This document shows positions 33,801 to 45,160 of a DNA stretch of 64,000 bases, piece by piece (position 1 is the stretch's first letter; the number at the start of each line of letters is the position of its first letter). Position numbers and translations under genes: made by a program. The stretch lies in contig JAXGGA010003431.1 of the NCBI GenBank assembly GCA_038373865.1, positions 38,753 to 102,752 on the forward strand. The letters run 5' to 3'. A model generated the notes under the pieces. The model was not told the DNA's origin. It did no database searches and was given only the letters and a program-made list of their open reading frames with translations. Source of the stretch: Uloborus plumipes. Its lineage: Eukaryota; Arthropoda; Arachnida; Araneae; Uloboridae.

Positions 33801-36800
33801 TGCATTGGTTGAGAAAAATGTTTGAAGGATCTAACCTACATTTTAGTTAACGTTGTGGAGAGTAGCCGCTGTTACGTTTCGACTAAGGCAAGATGTCTCC
33901 CCAATTGTTTTAATTATTAAAGTGAGTTTTACTTTTTGAATTCATAAGATTTATATATTAATCCTATTTATAATCCTAGATTGTTAATAAATAGTATATC
34001 GTGCATTAATTTACAAGCATACGTTTCAGAAAGTATCTGCTTCAATTTTAGTTGCAAGTTTTTGCAACTATTGACGCTTGATTAGATGATACTACTTTGG
34101 GGGTACAGGGAGACAGTGTCCAATTATACCTTGCACATTCCCCGCCACAAATTAAAAAATTCATTATGCGAAGTACTTTGAAACTAATTTAAAATTAAAT
34201 TATTAAGACATCTATTTTAACGAGGTTTTATTTAAACTGTATTTTCAGCGGTATTTTCATGCATTTGCAGTGAATTTACTGTCCTAGTTATCAGATAGCA
34301 TATTATTGCTAATGAACATTGCATGTGAATTGTAATAGGAATACTTTATTCAGAGTTTTTGCGTGTAAACATGTGAGCCTTGTAAAATTATCAAAGCCAC
34401 TTTATTTTTTATTTATAAATAAATTAATTTTCAAATCTGCCATTAGTTTTCCAAGTTAAACAATTTCTTACATACGTCTTTTAATCCTTTTTAATGTATT
34501 GAACGTTGCGGAATTTTCAGTGTCAAATGTTATTTTACAAATTTTTAAATTCCAGTATGTGCTTAATTATTGTAGCTATTAAGTTACCGTTTAAAAAAAC
34601 TTCAATTTTTGTGGGCCTTGTATACTTCAAAATTTTAAGTCATGATATAATGTTTTTTGAGCCATTCTCAACTTTCCACTGTTACCCATGCCTTGTTCCA
34701 CTGCCCCACATGCAGAAAAGAGACACTTTGAAAATCTCTACATTTTTAAAGGGATTAAGGGAAAATCGTGTAGAAATTAAATGGACAGCTGAAGTTCTAT
34801 CCTGTTGCCCAATTTCACTTAAAAACTAAAATTCAAGACACGAAGTAAAAATATTCCTACTGTGCCCCGCTCTCCGTGAATCAGTTTATCGTAATCATTG
34901 CCTCAGTATGTTATGAAAAGTACTGATTATATTTGGCTGCAAAATTTTTTCCTAGTATAAAGGTGTGCACCTAAAGTTACTTTCTGAATTTTAAGTTGCG
35001 GAAAGAATATTTTTGTTCCAGCTTCCAGCACAGGCAACTTACAATTAAACCACTCGCTAGTGGAGCAGATCATTCTTAAATACATCCCCGGTTTTGCCAG
35101 CTAATCACCTTGGCTGTCCAATCTCTTCATTCATATACAGTTTTTTGACAATGTTATAAAAATTTACCGTCGTTGATCCATATGTACTTCCACTTTTAGA
35201 AAACAATCGGGCTCATCATGCCTAGAATCTAAATTTGAATTCAGATTGGTAAGGATAGAATTGAACTTAATTTACTTTCTGGTTTGGTTTCACTTGAATT
35301 TGAATTACTTTATCAGTGTCTGCTCATAGATTAATACAATAGTAGTGACATAAATTTGTCTTGTTTATTGAACAATAAGCATTCTACCTTTTGAATTTAT
35401 TGCATTTAAATTGTATGTAACGCTTAAGAATCTGTAAGATACATTTTAGCAAATCGAGCTTTTCCTTATATTCTAATTTTGAAGGACTCGCTTGTTGCTC
35501 AATACCCTAACTGACTGCATACTTTGCTGTAAATGACAAAGTGAAACTGAAAAATCTGTTAGACGCAGTTGGATAATAAAATTAACTAACGAAAATTACC
35601 GATCTTAGCAATTTTATTACTACCCAAACGTCTTAGCAATATTGCTTGAACGTTTCGTGTTTCTGAAGTCGTAGATAATATATCAAGATACTTACGAAAC
35701 TTTTCGCGAAATACTAGGTTTCTTTAAAGAAACCTAGCCTTCAAATTCAATTTGATCTAACGCAAAATTCAAAGAACCCGAAGAGTGACTGTGAAGGTAG
35801 TCGAGAAATTAGTTTATAAAATGGCTTTTATAAATTTATTTTTCAGTAATTTAAATCCTATCAACATGTAAAAAGAAAATATTTTATCATCTTGCATGAA
35901 CGAATAAACTGATTTAAAGGGTGCAAAACTTTAAATCTTTGTCAGTTAAAAATAACACATTACTTGATCTGGGATAATTTCTAGATTTAAATTATCATTT
36001 GGATTATGGAGCAAAATGAAAGTGTATTTTTAACTTTTCTTTAAATGTTTACACGATCAGAATAAATGAGAATTCAAAAATTTTCATGTGAACAATGCTA
36101 GGGATATTTTCAGATCTGTCATTTGGTCGATCATTCAAAGAGGTTGTTGGCCCTGGATTTTGAAAACAATTTATAGCTTTTTGAATATTATCACTATAAA
36201 ATGTACGGAGTGTCTATCCTTTACCCCTCCGAAACATTTAAAATGACGGGCCTGTATACTTTATGCAATTTCAACTAGATTAATGTAATAGTGCCGACGT
36301 GATTGCTTGGGTGTACAGAAATAAAGTAAGTGGTAATAGAGCTTGGACAGAGAAATTAGAGCGAACTTCTATATCTTGCAATATTATAAGTAGAAATCTT
36401 TAGTAGCATTTGTTTGACTGAAATTAAGATGTAAATCGATACTAGATGAACTTAGACATTATGGACATTTGAATACTTCCAGTTTTTATAGCTTTGGGAC
36501 TGGTTGCAAGTTTTTCAGCGACACAGTTTAAACAATTTATTAGGTTGTGAATTATAGAAATTTATTACTTTATAATATAATTTTATATAGAAATATAATT
36601 TTATTATAGAAATTTAAAACTACGAGGATAATAGTTTACTGGAAATGCAAAAACGGGTTTAAATAGCTGCTCAGATTCGACAACGCCAGTTTACAACAGT
36701 CTAACAAATGCTACTTTGCAACAACTTTCTTTCCTCCTGGTAAGAAGTGGTTATATTCTCTCCCCGCCCCCTTCAAGCATAGATTTATAATCGCGGTTTG

Positions 36801-39527
36801 AGTTTTAAGAGTTGAATTTTTGGTCAATGTAAGAGTTCTTAAACTTTGACATTGTGTTATTTCAGGTTGCAGCTAATGCTCTACTTGGCTCTTTATTTGG
36901 ATCCAGTAATGTTCAAACTTGCTTAGGAGAAAATTGCAACTCGGAAAAATCCCAACCCGACCAATGGGAGGAAATAAGTTCAGTACACTATGTAACAGAT
37001 TATGAAGAAACGAAGCCGGGATACGTGGAAACAAGTGAGCCTAGCGTACAAGTTGAAATTGTGCATGATGAATATAGGAAGTTCTGCAGAGATTTGACAG
37101 CCGTTATTAAAGAAGTCGAATACATAAATCCCGAATTCAAAACGGTCAAGCACGAAGTTTTGGAGAAATTTGGAAGGTATTCTTTAGAATTCGCGTCGCA
37201 ATTGAAAAAATGCTACACTGGGCCAGCAGCTATTCAACTTCTAGACCTGATTATACTTGTTGCCGAAAAGATAAAATCTGAATATGTATCAGTCGATATG
37301 CCTTACCCCGAGCCAGAGCAACAGACTGAATATGAACCTATTGAGGAAATAGTAGCTGAAGAGGAAGTAGGTGGTTTATCACCTGGATTTGTTGGATCGG
37401 TTCGTGGAATACCAGGAGAACATTTTCCCAATTATACAGAAGTGCCTATAACTTCCTTTTCCTGTGCCGATAAGTATATCCCAGGCTTTTATGCAGACTT
37501 GGAAACCGGATGCCAGGTAATATATAAAGTTTGCAATACTCTTAAACTCTAATTAGATAGTAGTTAAATTGTTGATGCAATAAGTGGAAACTTTTTACTT
37601 CTGAAGTACTGCTACTCTTCAGTTTGTTGAGAAAAATCTTTACCTTGTTTGAGGCTATGGATAGTGATTTTGTGAATGTTCAATTTTCGCGTTAATAATT
37701 CCAAACATTTATGATACTACTGTATTAAAGTGAAAGGACTAGATTAACTTTTGTCGAACCTATCGAAGTTTTGGAGGTTCCAAACTTCGAGAGTGAAAGT
37801 TTTGTCCCAACACTTTTCACGCTCTCAAACTTCGAACGTTATGGCCCAGAATACATATGCTTCTAGCTAACTATAGTGTACAGCATAAAGTTAAATTTTG
37901 AAGGTTCGGGTATTATAGAAGTCTAGTTATTATAGAAATTAACCTGAGCAATTTTATAAGTACCTCGTTCGTCGAACAGAAATAGGCAGCTCTTGCTTTA
38001 TCTTAACTTGAGTTTCAGCCTCTAAAGTCCCCCCCCCCCTTCGTAAGCATTTATCCTTTGAGAGGCATCCAAAATATTTGCATTGTATCCAGTTTCTTAA
38101 ATGGTAGGAAATAGACCCCGCTCCCCTTTAAATAATCTGGAGAGTGATTCTTAATGTCTTCAGTAGTATGACAAAAGCTGTCCTAATCTTTCACTCTCAA
38201 AAGCATCTCGAAAACGTCAACCTTGTCCTTGTGGAAAAATCTTTATGCTGCCCTATAATGTTTCATAACGTATGTAATCTTAATCATTTTTACTTTAACC
38301 AGGTATGCATTTATCTTGAATGATTATTTTCTGCTTTAGGTATTTCATGTTTGCTATGAACACAGAAGAGAAAGCTTCCTTTGCCCATTAGGAACAATAT
38401 TCAACCAGCCAATATTAGCTTGTGATTATTGGTACAGTTCAAATTGCTCTTTGGCTCCAGTTTATTATGACGTCAATAAGCAGACTGAGGAAGTTTCTAA
38501 GCCGAATGAAATGGAATCTACAATCGGTGCTCTCATCACTACTATTATCGAAGGAGAAGATGCAGTTGTGCCAGAAGTTCCAATGGACGTGTCAACAGAT
38601 GTAAATTATGAACAGCATGATATAGCAGAAATCGTAAAGTTTCTTCCTGTAAAAGCTCAAGTGGTTGAGTATCCAGAACCCATTCCACAAAAACCGGTTC
38701 ATATAGACACTGTCATTGAGAGTATTCCGGAGCCGAAGATAGTAAAGACTGTAGTTAAGCCTAAAACCCTTGTCAAAACACTTTCTATTCCCGCGAAGAA
38801 AGTAGCTAAAGTTGCGGCAATTAAAGCGTCTGTTCCATTCATAGCGAAAGCAAAATTGGCAGCTGCAGCAGTTCCGGTGGTAAAAGTTATGAAAGCTGTT
38901 CCAGTAGTAGCAGCAATGAAGGCTGCGGTTCCTCTAGTAAAAGCTGCAGCTGTAAAAGAAGTGGCAACGAAAGCCAAAATAGCAGCCACTGTTCCTCTTG
39001 TTAAAGCAGCTGCTATCAAATCTGCAGCACCAGTTGTAGTGAAAGCAAAATTTGCTGCAGCTGCTATTCCCACAGCGAAAGTTGCCGCTAAAGCTGCTGC
39101 TGCTGCCCCGCTGATAGCAAAGGCGAAAGTTGCTGTGGTCGCACCCGCGGTGAAAGCTAAAGTAGCAGTTCCTGTGGCTAAAATGGTTGCTTCTTCAGCT
39201 TTAAAAGCAAAAGCTGTCCCGATTGGTAAAGCAAAGGTTGCTGCTCTCCCGGTATTGAAAGCTAAATTTCTGAAAACGGCCGCAGTGCCCTTAGTCAAAG
39301 GCAAGATGGTTGCCTTGCCCTTAGCAAAAGCCAAATTTGCTGGAGCTTCCGTGCCTTTCGTCAAAGCTGCAGGACTTCCACTCGTGAAAGCTGCAGCTGT
39401 TAAATCCATCCCAGTCGTGAAAGGTAAAGTTGTTAAAGCAGCAATGCTTTCTCCTTTAACAAAGAAAGCTTTGGCTTTAGGTTATATGAAACTGTTAAAA
39501 GCCAAAAAATTGGGTATGATGGGATGA
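27849..39527 (+). CDS. secreted CBM14 protein with Lys/Ala/Val/Pro tail, 644 aa
   Basis: Coding exons 27849-27885, 30132-30190, 36866-37516 and 38340-39527 join in phase (1, 0, 0) to 644 codons. In order: a signal peptide (residues 1 to about 20, hydrophobic LFCIFLGSLLYV); a short TCLGENC motif; a likely helical region with two cysteines (about 98-174); an acidic stretch (about 180-200); and a peritrophin-A/CBM14 domain with Cys at 232, 248, 254, 264, 277 and 285, including PGFYADLETGCQVFHVC and FLCPLGTIFNQ. An acidic linker follows (about 290-380), then a tail (about 383-644) with dozens of Lys and a single acidic residue. CBM14 binds chitin, so the protein is probably extracellular, in cuticle, lining or a secretion. 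The tail recalls elastin's Lys-Ala cross-linking segments in composition only. I know no named family with this layout. Confidence 0.92.
28669..28870. repeat. relative of the palindromic element at 59889
   Basis: Shares gtcgctactggaagtcgaattac and flanking gcgatcgca / cacttgaatcc words with both arms of 59889-61753. It looks like a short, diverged, non-autonomous copy. Near-palindromic gcgatcgc/ttgcgatcg words lie at both ends. Confidence 0.65.
29500..29742. repeat. interspersed repeat ending in ...ttagtagagat
   Basis: The run aaaatcgacctaacggtttt, then cgcccgtgacagacag, acagacccacat and ttattagtagagat is the shape of a repeat end common in arthropod genomes. I cannot assign its class or define its left border. 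Confidence 0.5.
30132..30190 (+). CDS. chitin-binding gene, coding exon 2
   Basis: 59 nt. It finishes the signal peptide (GSLLYVSEG) and adds QSTEASEENLE. Acceptor ttttctag, donor GTAAGC, phase 0 out. Confidence 0.88.
30688..32130. mobile_element. fold-back element, 1.44 kb, with repeated TAAGTGGGCC words
   Basis: Left end GGGTTGGTTAGGGTAAGTGG; inverted right end GAGTTGGTTAGGATAAGTGG; TA on both outer sides. The phrase taagtgggcc or its complement recurs inside (about 31028, 31908 and 31928). No transposase frame. Confidence 0.82.
32935..33140. mobile_element. TTAA-flanked MITE, 206 bp
   Basis: Between TTAA at 32931-32934 and 33141-33144. Left end cccattaatgcctaac and inverted right end ctcatcaatgcccgac form the TIRs. 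piggyBac-type target; no coding sequence. Confidence 0.82.
36866..37516 (+). CDS. chitin-binding gene, coding exon 3
   Basis: 651 nt, 217 codons, residues 33-249, phase 0 to 0. It carries the TCLGENC motif, the Cys-containing helical region (EYRKFCRDLTAVIKEVEY to LILVAEKIKSEY), the Glu-rich stretch and the first two cysteines of the CBM14 domain. Acceptor gttatttcag, donor GTAATA. An ATG at 36854 lies in the intron and is not used. Confidence 0.92.
37517..38339 (+). other. intron inside the CBM14 domain
   Basis: 823 bp, phase 0, splitting the domain between GCQ and VFHVC. It contains a weak hairpin (about 37775-37840) and a C-run (38030); nothing else seen. Confidence 0.8.
38340..39527 (+). 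CDS. chitin-binding gene, coding exon 4 (last)
   Basis: 1188 nt to TGA at 39525-39527, residues 250-644. It completes the CBM14 domain (VFHVC, FLCPLGTIFNQ, ACDYW, SSNC), then an acidic linker, then the Lys/Ala/Val/Pro tail ending KLLKAKKLGMMG. The tail is a degenerate repeat of units like VPLVKAAAVK and KAKFAAAA; three units are close at the DNA level (about 38927, 38990 and 39376). Acceptor ctgctttag. The 236-aa frame on the opposite strand is a codon-composition shadow. Confidence 0.93.
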   Translation, partial: VFHVCYEHRRESFLCPLGTIFNQPILACDYWYSSNCSLAPVYYDVNKQTEEVSKPNEMESTIGALITTIIEGEDAVVPEVPMDVSTDVNYEQHDIAEIVKFLPVKAQVVEYPEPIPQKPVHIDTVIESIPEPKIVKTVVKPKTLVKTLSIPAKKVAKVAAIKASVPFIAKAKLAAAAVPVVKVMKAVPVVAAMKAAVPLVKAAAVKEVATKAKIAATVPLVKAAAIKSAAPVVVKAKFAAAAIPTAKVAAKAAAAAPLIAKAKVAVVAPAVKAKVAVPVAKMVASSALKAKAVPIGKAKVAALPVLKAKFLKTAAVPLVKGKMVALPLAKAKFAGASVPFVKAAGLPLVKAAAVKSIPVVKGKVVKAAMLSPLTKKALALGYMKLLKAKKLGMMG

Positions 39528-39572
39528 ATTTGCATATTGTCTTGTTCAAACGACTATGTATGATTATTGCTG

Positions 39573-39578
39573 AATAAA
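39573..39578 (+). promoter_or_regulatory. polyadenylation signal of chitin-binding gene
   Basis: AATAAA 46 bases after the stop codon, in tgaataaact. Confidence 0.85.
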
Positions 39579-39599
39579 CTTTAACTTCTATACAAAGCT

Positions 39600-40873
39600 T
39601 TAAATTTGTTATACATAGACATCTTTCTCCCTAAAAGTTTTTAAACATAATTCCATTGGCACCTATAAATAGTCTTCCAAAGTTAGTATTCAAAGTAAAT
39701 TTTTAATAGGAACCAATTTTATAAATGAGAAACTTTACTTCTAAAATAGAATATTTTGGCTAGTTTTTCAGATTTAATAAAGTTATACATATTGTGAAAT
39801 TACAATAAATTTTTTCACTTAGTAATTTGGATTATAAATGTGTAAACATTTCTGCATTCGATAAATGCTGCGAAGACCAATGTTTTAAATTTAAATTCCA
39901 TGAATGCGGTAGAGAACTGACACTCCAAGTTTTAATGTACGAAATTAGAGATTGCAAGTTAAAGGTGCTTAACAACTTCTAAAAATTGTTAAAACAAGCA
40001 ATTTTAAAACTTAAAATACCTAATCACGTTTTAACCGTAAAAATCTTAAATTTGAAGTTGTGAAGAGTTTCTAAACTAGTTTTTCTTAGATTTCTCCATG
40101 CAGATCTGTTCGAAATTTTATACTTTCGAAATTTAAATTGTTACCAGAAATTAGATTTTAGTTTCATAAAACTCAAACTTCCTAATTTTTATGGTTTATG
40201 AACTTCACCCCGTAAAATATTTAACTCGGACTTTAAAAATATTAAGTATCACTGCTCAAGTTTCTAAACAAAGTTGCCTATTGATTGCAAAATTCAATTA
40301 AATATAATAAGTTTGCGAATTAATGTGATCGTACTTTTTTCTTTTAAAACTTGGATTTTCTACTTTCTGGTCTAGTTTTACATAAAAATGGGTTTCATGT
40401 GTAACGTTTCTGTGCAAGTTTTAACTTTTCTTATTTGTAAGGAAAAATAAAATTTATAGCAACTAAACGTCAAGCCAGTTAAGCAGTTGTTACAGTAACG
40501 GTGCTTTGTCTAAAATTTAGTTCAAAAACTGCAGTGTGAACTTAGTTTTGAAACTGCTGCTGAAAACTTTCATGTTAACGCTATGTAAAAATTGAACTTT
40601 AAGCATTAAATGTGCTTTTCGAATCTACTTTTATATAGTACTCAGAATATTGAATCCCCAATATTTCAAACCAGTTTACTCGTGCAAAGCATTCAAACTT
40701 GACAAAAGGAAGAAAAAACCAGTTCAAGTAATTTTTTGAACAATTTCTGAAATTAGTGTAGCAATAAAACCTTAAAATGAAGTATGATGGAAAGTTCCAC
40801 TAGAATTTCTGCTAAAGTAAAAACCTATTAAAATACTTATCGGCCCATATTCGAGCTCATAACCCTTGCTATT
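39600..40873. other. non-coding, no gene seen
   Basis: AT-rich flank between the gene end and the compound fold-back; no repeat borders or frames recognised. Confidence 0.5.
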
Positions 40874-40881
40874 ATAAGCAC
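40874..40881. repeat. left 8-bp duplication of compound fold-back
   Basis: ATAAGCAC, repeated exactly at 44181-44188. Confidence 0.85.
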
Positions 40882-42844
40882 TAGGGTGGGCTGAAAACAC
40901 TTATTTCGAATTTGTAATAGCGCGGAAAAGTTGCGAATTATGAAGACAAAAAGAAGGAAAAAAATTATCGAAATCGGTTGATATCTTCCGATCGCGCATA
41001 AGGCCTAAAGTTTGACAAAAAATGAAAAAAAACTTCATTATTGCGATTTTTTTTTTGAAAAATTTTGAATGAGATGTTTTCATATTTTTTTCGCACAGAA
41101 AAGTTGATAATTATGAAGACAAAAAGAGGGATAAAAAGGAGGAAAAAAAATATCGAAATCGATTAATATCTTCCGGTCGTGCCTAGGGCCTAAACTTTGA
41201 CAAAAGATGAAAAAACATCATTTTTGCGATTTTTTTGTTTAATTTTTTGAATTAGATATTTTCGTAATGCAATATTTTGTAACGTTTACTAATATAGCCT
41301 TAAAATACTGTGTTTTAATTTGGTTTTGGTCAGTTAATATCTTCCGGTCGTGCATTAACCCCAAAATTACCCAAAATAATAAAAAGTTACATTTTTAAGA
41401 GTTTTTGGTTTTTGATTAATTTTTTGTGAAACAACCGTAGTATTTTTTGAGACACTGACAATAAGACAGAAAAACAAACTACCACAGGTTCAGTCGATGT
41501 TATCCAGTTGCGAAAAGCCTTAGAAACTCTCATGCGCAGACGTCGGGCAGCAATCCAGGCAACGTCGCTCGCCTGGCAACGGCTCTCTTCCACTCCATCG
41601 TCGCCTTCCTAGAACCATGTCAACTGTCTGCCGGTATTGTTTTTTCAGTCTGCGTTTCTATGTAGTAATTGCAGCTTACTATTATTTAGTTCAATCTAGC
41701 TGTTTTGATTTAGAAAATCTTGTAGTCTTCTGTAATGATGTAGTTTCCTGCTGTGTGTGGACTCTGTGATTTAACAAAAAGTTATGTAATAACAAGACAA
41801 ATACTCTAATAACAAGCAAATAATTGGCTGCCCCACTTTTGGTACTCCAAAAGAACTGCCATCAAACAAGCCGTCCACTGGCAAGGACATCATTAGGTGC
41901 TGTTCTCAAATAAGGTTCATTTGGCACTAGAAATTAATAATGGTGTCTTCGTCAGCAGGCAGTTAGTCAATATGAAATCAAAATAGCTAGATTGAACTAA
42001 ATAATAGTAAACTGCGATTACTACATAGAAACGCAGACAGCTGACATGGTCCTAGGAAGGCGGCGATGGAGTGGAAGAGAGTCGTTGCCAGGCGAGCGAC
42101 GTTGCCTGGATTGCTGTCCGACGTCAGCGCATGAGTTTCTAAGGCTTTTCGTAACTGGATAACATCGACTGAACCTGTGGTAGTTTGTTTTTCTGTCTTA
42201 TTGTCAGTCTGTCTCAAAAAATACTACGGTTGTTTCACAAATTATTTATCAAAAACCAAAAACGCGTAAAAATGTAAATTTTTTTTATTTTGGGTTTAAT
42301 GAATGACCGGAAGATATTAACTGACCAAAACCAAATTAAAACACAATGTTTTAAGGCTATATTAATAAACGTTGCAACCTATTGTATTACGAAAACATCT
42401 AACTCAAAAAATTAAACAAAGTCGCAAATTGTTTTTTCATATTTTGTCAAAGTTTATGCCCTTGGCACGACCGGAAGATATTAATCGATTTCGACAATTT
42501 TTTTTCCTCCTTTTTATCCCTCTTTGTATCTTCATAATTATCAACTTTTCCGCGAGAAATTTTTTTAAAATCGCAAAAATGAAGTTTTTTTCATATTTTG
42601 TCAAATTTAAGGCATTATGCGTGATCGGAAGATATCAATGGATTTCGAAAACACTAGTCTACAAATTTTCACTTTTTTTTCCCTAACAAAGATGAAATTA
42701 ACTGGTTTTTGACTAATTTTGCAATGTAGAATTCAAAAATAGTAAAGCTGTAGCACGTACAGTTTTTTGTTATGAATTTCTAAAAATACTGAACATAACT
42801 GAAAAAACATATCAAACACACCTTTTTTCAAGAGGAAAGGATCA

Positions 42845-43735
42845 TAATATTAACTCCTAACTTTTTTTGAAGTTTCAAGAGAGACTCAAAGTTCAAAATC
42901 ATGACCACTAATATGAAGAAGGGGTTCTTAGGGGGGTGTACCCCTCAAAATGAGCAAAAAATCACCAAAAATGATCTTTTCATTCTTGTTTTTTTTAAAT
43001 GACGTTTAAAAAAATTTCGATGTAAAATCAGAGGATAGGACCCCCTCCTATGATTCCTACGTCCGGAAAAATTTTCGCGCTGTAAAAAATAAATTAAAAA
43101 CCGATTTTATGACTGTCGCACGCTAAATACGAGACACATCGCAGGTCTTCAGAAAGACGGCGTATTCTGGATGGTTCTTATGTAAAATTATTTCCAAAAT
43201 CCAAATATGGCCCCTTTCCTCTCCATCACTCTCCACTTTTGCCGAAAGCCCTCCCCCCCCCCGCCCCCTCTGATTCAAAACCGTAAAATGAAATTTTTTT
43301 TTTTTTACAGCTCGAAAATTTTTTGGGCATAGGAATAATAAGAGAGGGTCTTATACTCTGATTTTACTCCAGAAAAAAAAATTTTGAAACGTCATATTAA
43401 AGAAACAGGGACGTCATTTCAAGTTTTTCCAGGGGGGGGGGGCAAAGGGTTCAAACACAATGCAATTTCATCGGAAAACATTAAAAACCACGCCCACTTA
43501 TATGTAAATGCAATGATTTCTCAAAGCCAGGGGGGGGGGCAATTGACCCCCCCCCCCCTGCCCCCCTAAATGACGGGCCTGTAAAGAAACCAGAATAAAA
43601 AGATACTTTTTCATGATTTTTTGCATATTTTGAGGGGATACACTCCCCTCGTCCCCCCTTTTTGTTATCGGTGGTCATGATTTCGGACTTTGAGTCTCCC
43701 TTCACCTCCAAAAAAATTTAGGAGTTAATATTTTT
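42845..43735. repeat. inner palindrome within the compound fold-back
   Basis: ttaactcctaactttttttg and ctttgagtctccc words near the two ends pair as inverted copies, as do tgtacccctcaaaatgagc and its partner near 43625-43650. It interrupts the right arm of the larger element. Confidence 0.65.
43406..43581. mobile_element. hAT MITE, 176 bp
   Basis: Left end CAGGGACGTCATTT and inverted right end CAGGCCCGTCATTT, flanked by the perfect 8-bp duplication TAAAGAAA (43398-43405 and 43582-43589). G- and C-runs inside. The isolated phrase aaatgacgggcctgta near 36240-36256 may be a remnant of the same family. Confidence 0.9.
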
Positions 43736-44180
43736 CTCCTTTTTCCTCCAAAAATAGGCATTTGGTGTGAAAATCATAAAAAAATAATAAATTATTTTTC
43801 TTATTACGGAAAATTGAGACGTGGTGGGACTTTTTTACTTGCAGGTATTTAAATAACTATATGAATACGTAATAAAAATAATTTGGTTGTTGTTAATGAA
43901 CCACTGTCGACCAGTAATAATTTTTCTCCTCCTTTTTGTCTTCACAATTAGCTACTCTTTCGCACTATTACATTACGAAAACAGCCAATTCAAAAATTTA
44001 AAAAAAAAAATCGCGAAAATGAAGTTTTTTCATTTTTTGTCAAACTTAAGGCCTTATGCGCGATCAGAAGATATCAACCGATTTCGATATTTTTTTCCCC
44101 TTCATTTTGTCTTCATGATTCGCAACTTTTCCGCGCTATTACAAATTCGGAATAAAAAAGTGTTTTTGATGCCCACTCCA

Positions 44181-44188
44181 ATAAGCAC
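44181..44188. repeat. right 8-bp duplication of compound fold-back
   Basis: ATAAGCAC, the partner of 40874-40881. Confidence 0.85.
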
Positions 44189-45160
44189 GCTCTGCCAACA
44201 GTGTCAATGAGTCCTAATCTTTGGATGCTACTTTTTAAAGTAACGAGTATAATTCAACCGCGACGAGATGGCCGGTGTCAATCAAATGAGAAAACGAGTC
44301 CATTCCTTAAAATAGGTAGAATTTCTACCCATTCAAATTCCCCCATCAATTGTGAATCCCATTCCTCAATTTTCATCTGCGTATCACCCCTTCCTAAAAA
44401 TGGACAATCCTGAAACAAGAAGTTCTGTCAAGAACTAAACGAGCCTACTTTCCCTTACATCGGCATTGTAGCATCTGATCAATATTCTCTTGATTATCTG
44501 AAACTAAAAATTATGTCAAACATATCTTTATAGCACTTAAAGCTGATTTCTGAAAGCAAAATATACCCCTCTCATCAGATAAAATAGACACGTAAACAGT
44601 AAATAAATGAGTCAATAAAGTTTTGTCGCACCTTTTAAAGAATGTAACGGTTATAGTTCTTCCGTAGAAAAATTCCACAATCGTTTTCAAAAGAAAAAAA
44701 ATAAATAAGTAAATAAAATAAAAGTACAAAGAACTTCAAAACACATTTTATCAAAGAAAGAAAAAAAACTTGTTCGTTAATAAAATGTCTTGAATTTCAT
44801 TTTTAATCCGTTGCCAGTTGTTAAATATAAATAAGGAATAAAATGTTCTTGTGAATGAAAAATTTTTGTTAACAAAAAAAATCGTCTGATAAAAAAAATA
44901 ATAATAATAAATTAAACAAACAAATAAATAAACAAAAAATCGTCTGCCCAGTCAGTCATTTTTTTCTGAACCTGCATTTCCGCCATGTTTGCGGAGTCGG
45001 AGTCGGAATCAGAGTCCTCACAGAAGATTATTCAGAAAAGTTTTTTACAATACATTATTTATCAAAACCATTTTCTTACAAAGTTAGTTTGAAGGAAATC
45101 CGCCTTGAAGTTCAGAATCAACATTCAATTTAAATTTCTCCGTAGGCGCTCATGTTAAAA
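44189..45160. other. non-coding; left part of an interspersed repeat
   Basis: The segment from about 44780 to 45160 (tgtcttgaatttcatttttaatccgttgcca, atcgtctgcc, cgccatgtttgcggagtcgg) parallels 52370-52900, so it belongs to a dispersed repeat whose core is the 147-bp array. 44190-44780 shows nothing I can name. Confidence 0.55.

Larger units (their letters stand above)
30191..36865 (+). other. 6.7-kb intron of chitin-binding gene
   Basis: It contains the fold-back at 30688-32130 and the TTAA MITE at 32935-33140. The remainder (33150-36860) is AT-rich with no exon, terminal repeat or gene I can support; the frame at 34506 shows no family signature. Confidence 0.65.
40882..44180. mobile_element. 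compound fold-back element, 3.3 kb
   Basis: Ends TAGGGTGGGC and, inverted, TGGAGTGGGC, flanked by the 8-bp duplication ATAAGCAC. The inner arms 41100-41705 and about 41985-42560 are near-perfect inverted copies around a loop of about 280 bases. The outer units (about 40900-41095 and 43920-44165) are inverted copies of each other and resemble the neighbouring unit containing gatatcttccgatcg. Between the right arms lies an inserted palindrome (about 42845-43735) that itself carries a hAT MITE. No transposase seen. The end sequence matches the element at 46290. Confidence 0.85.

Noticed and set aside
34080..34875. Possible fold-back (gggggtacagggagacag against ctgtgccccgctctccg)
   Set aside because: The two ends pair poorly and no target duplication is visible.
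36854..36865. ATG start for the 232-aa frame
   Set aside because: A TTTCAG acceptor ends at 36865 and the phase joins the signal-peptide exons; the ATG is intronic.
38699..39409. 236-aa open frame on the minus strand opposite the Lys/Ala tail
   Set aside because: Ala and Lys codons read backwards give Phe/Ala/Thr without stops; composition explains it and no splice sites or start context support it.
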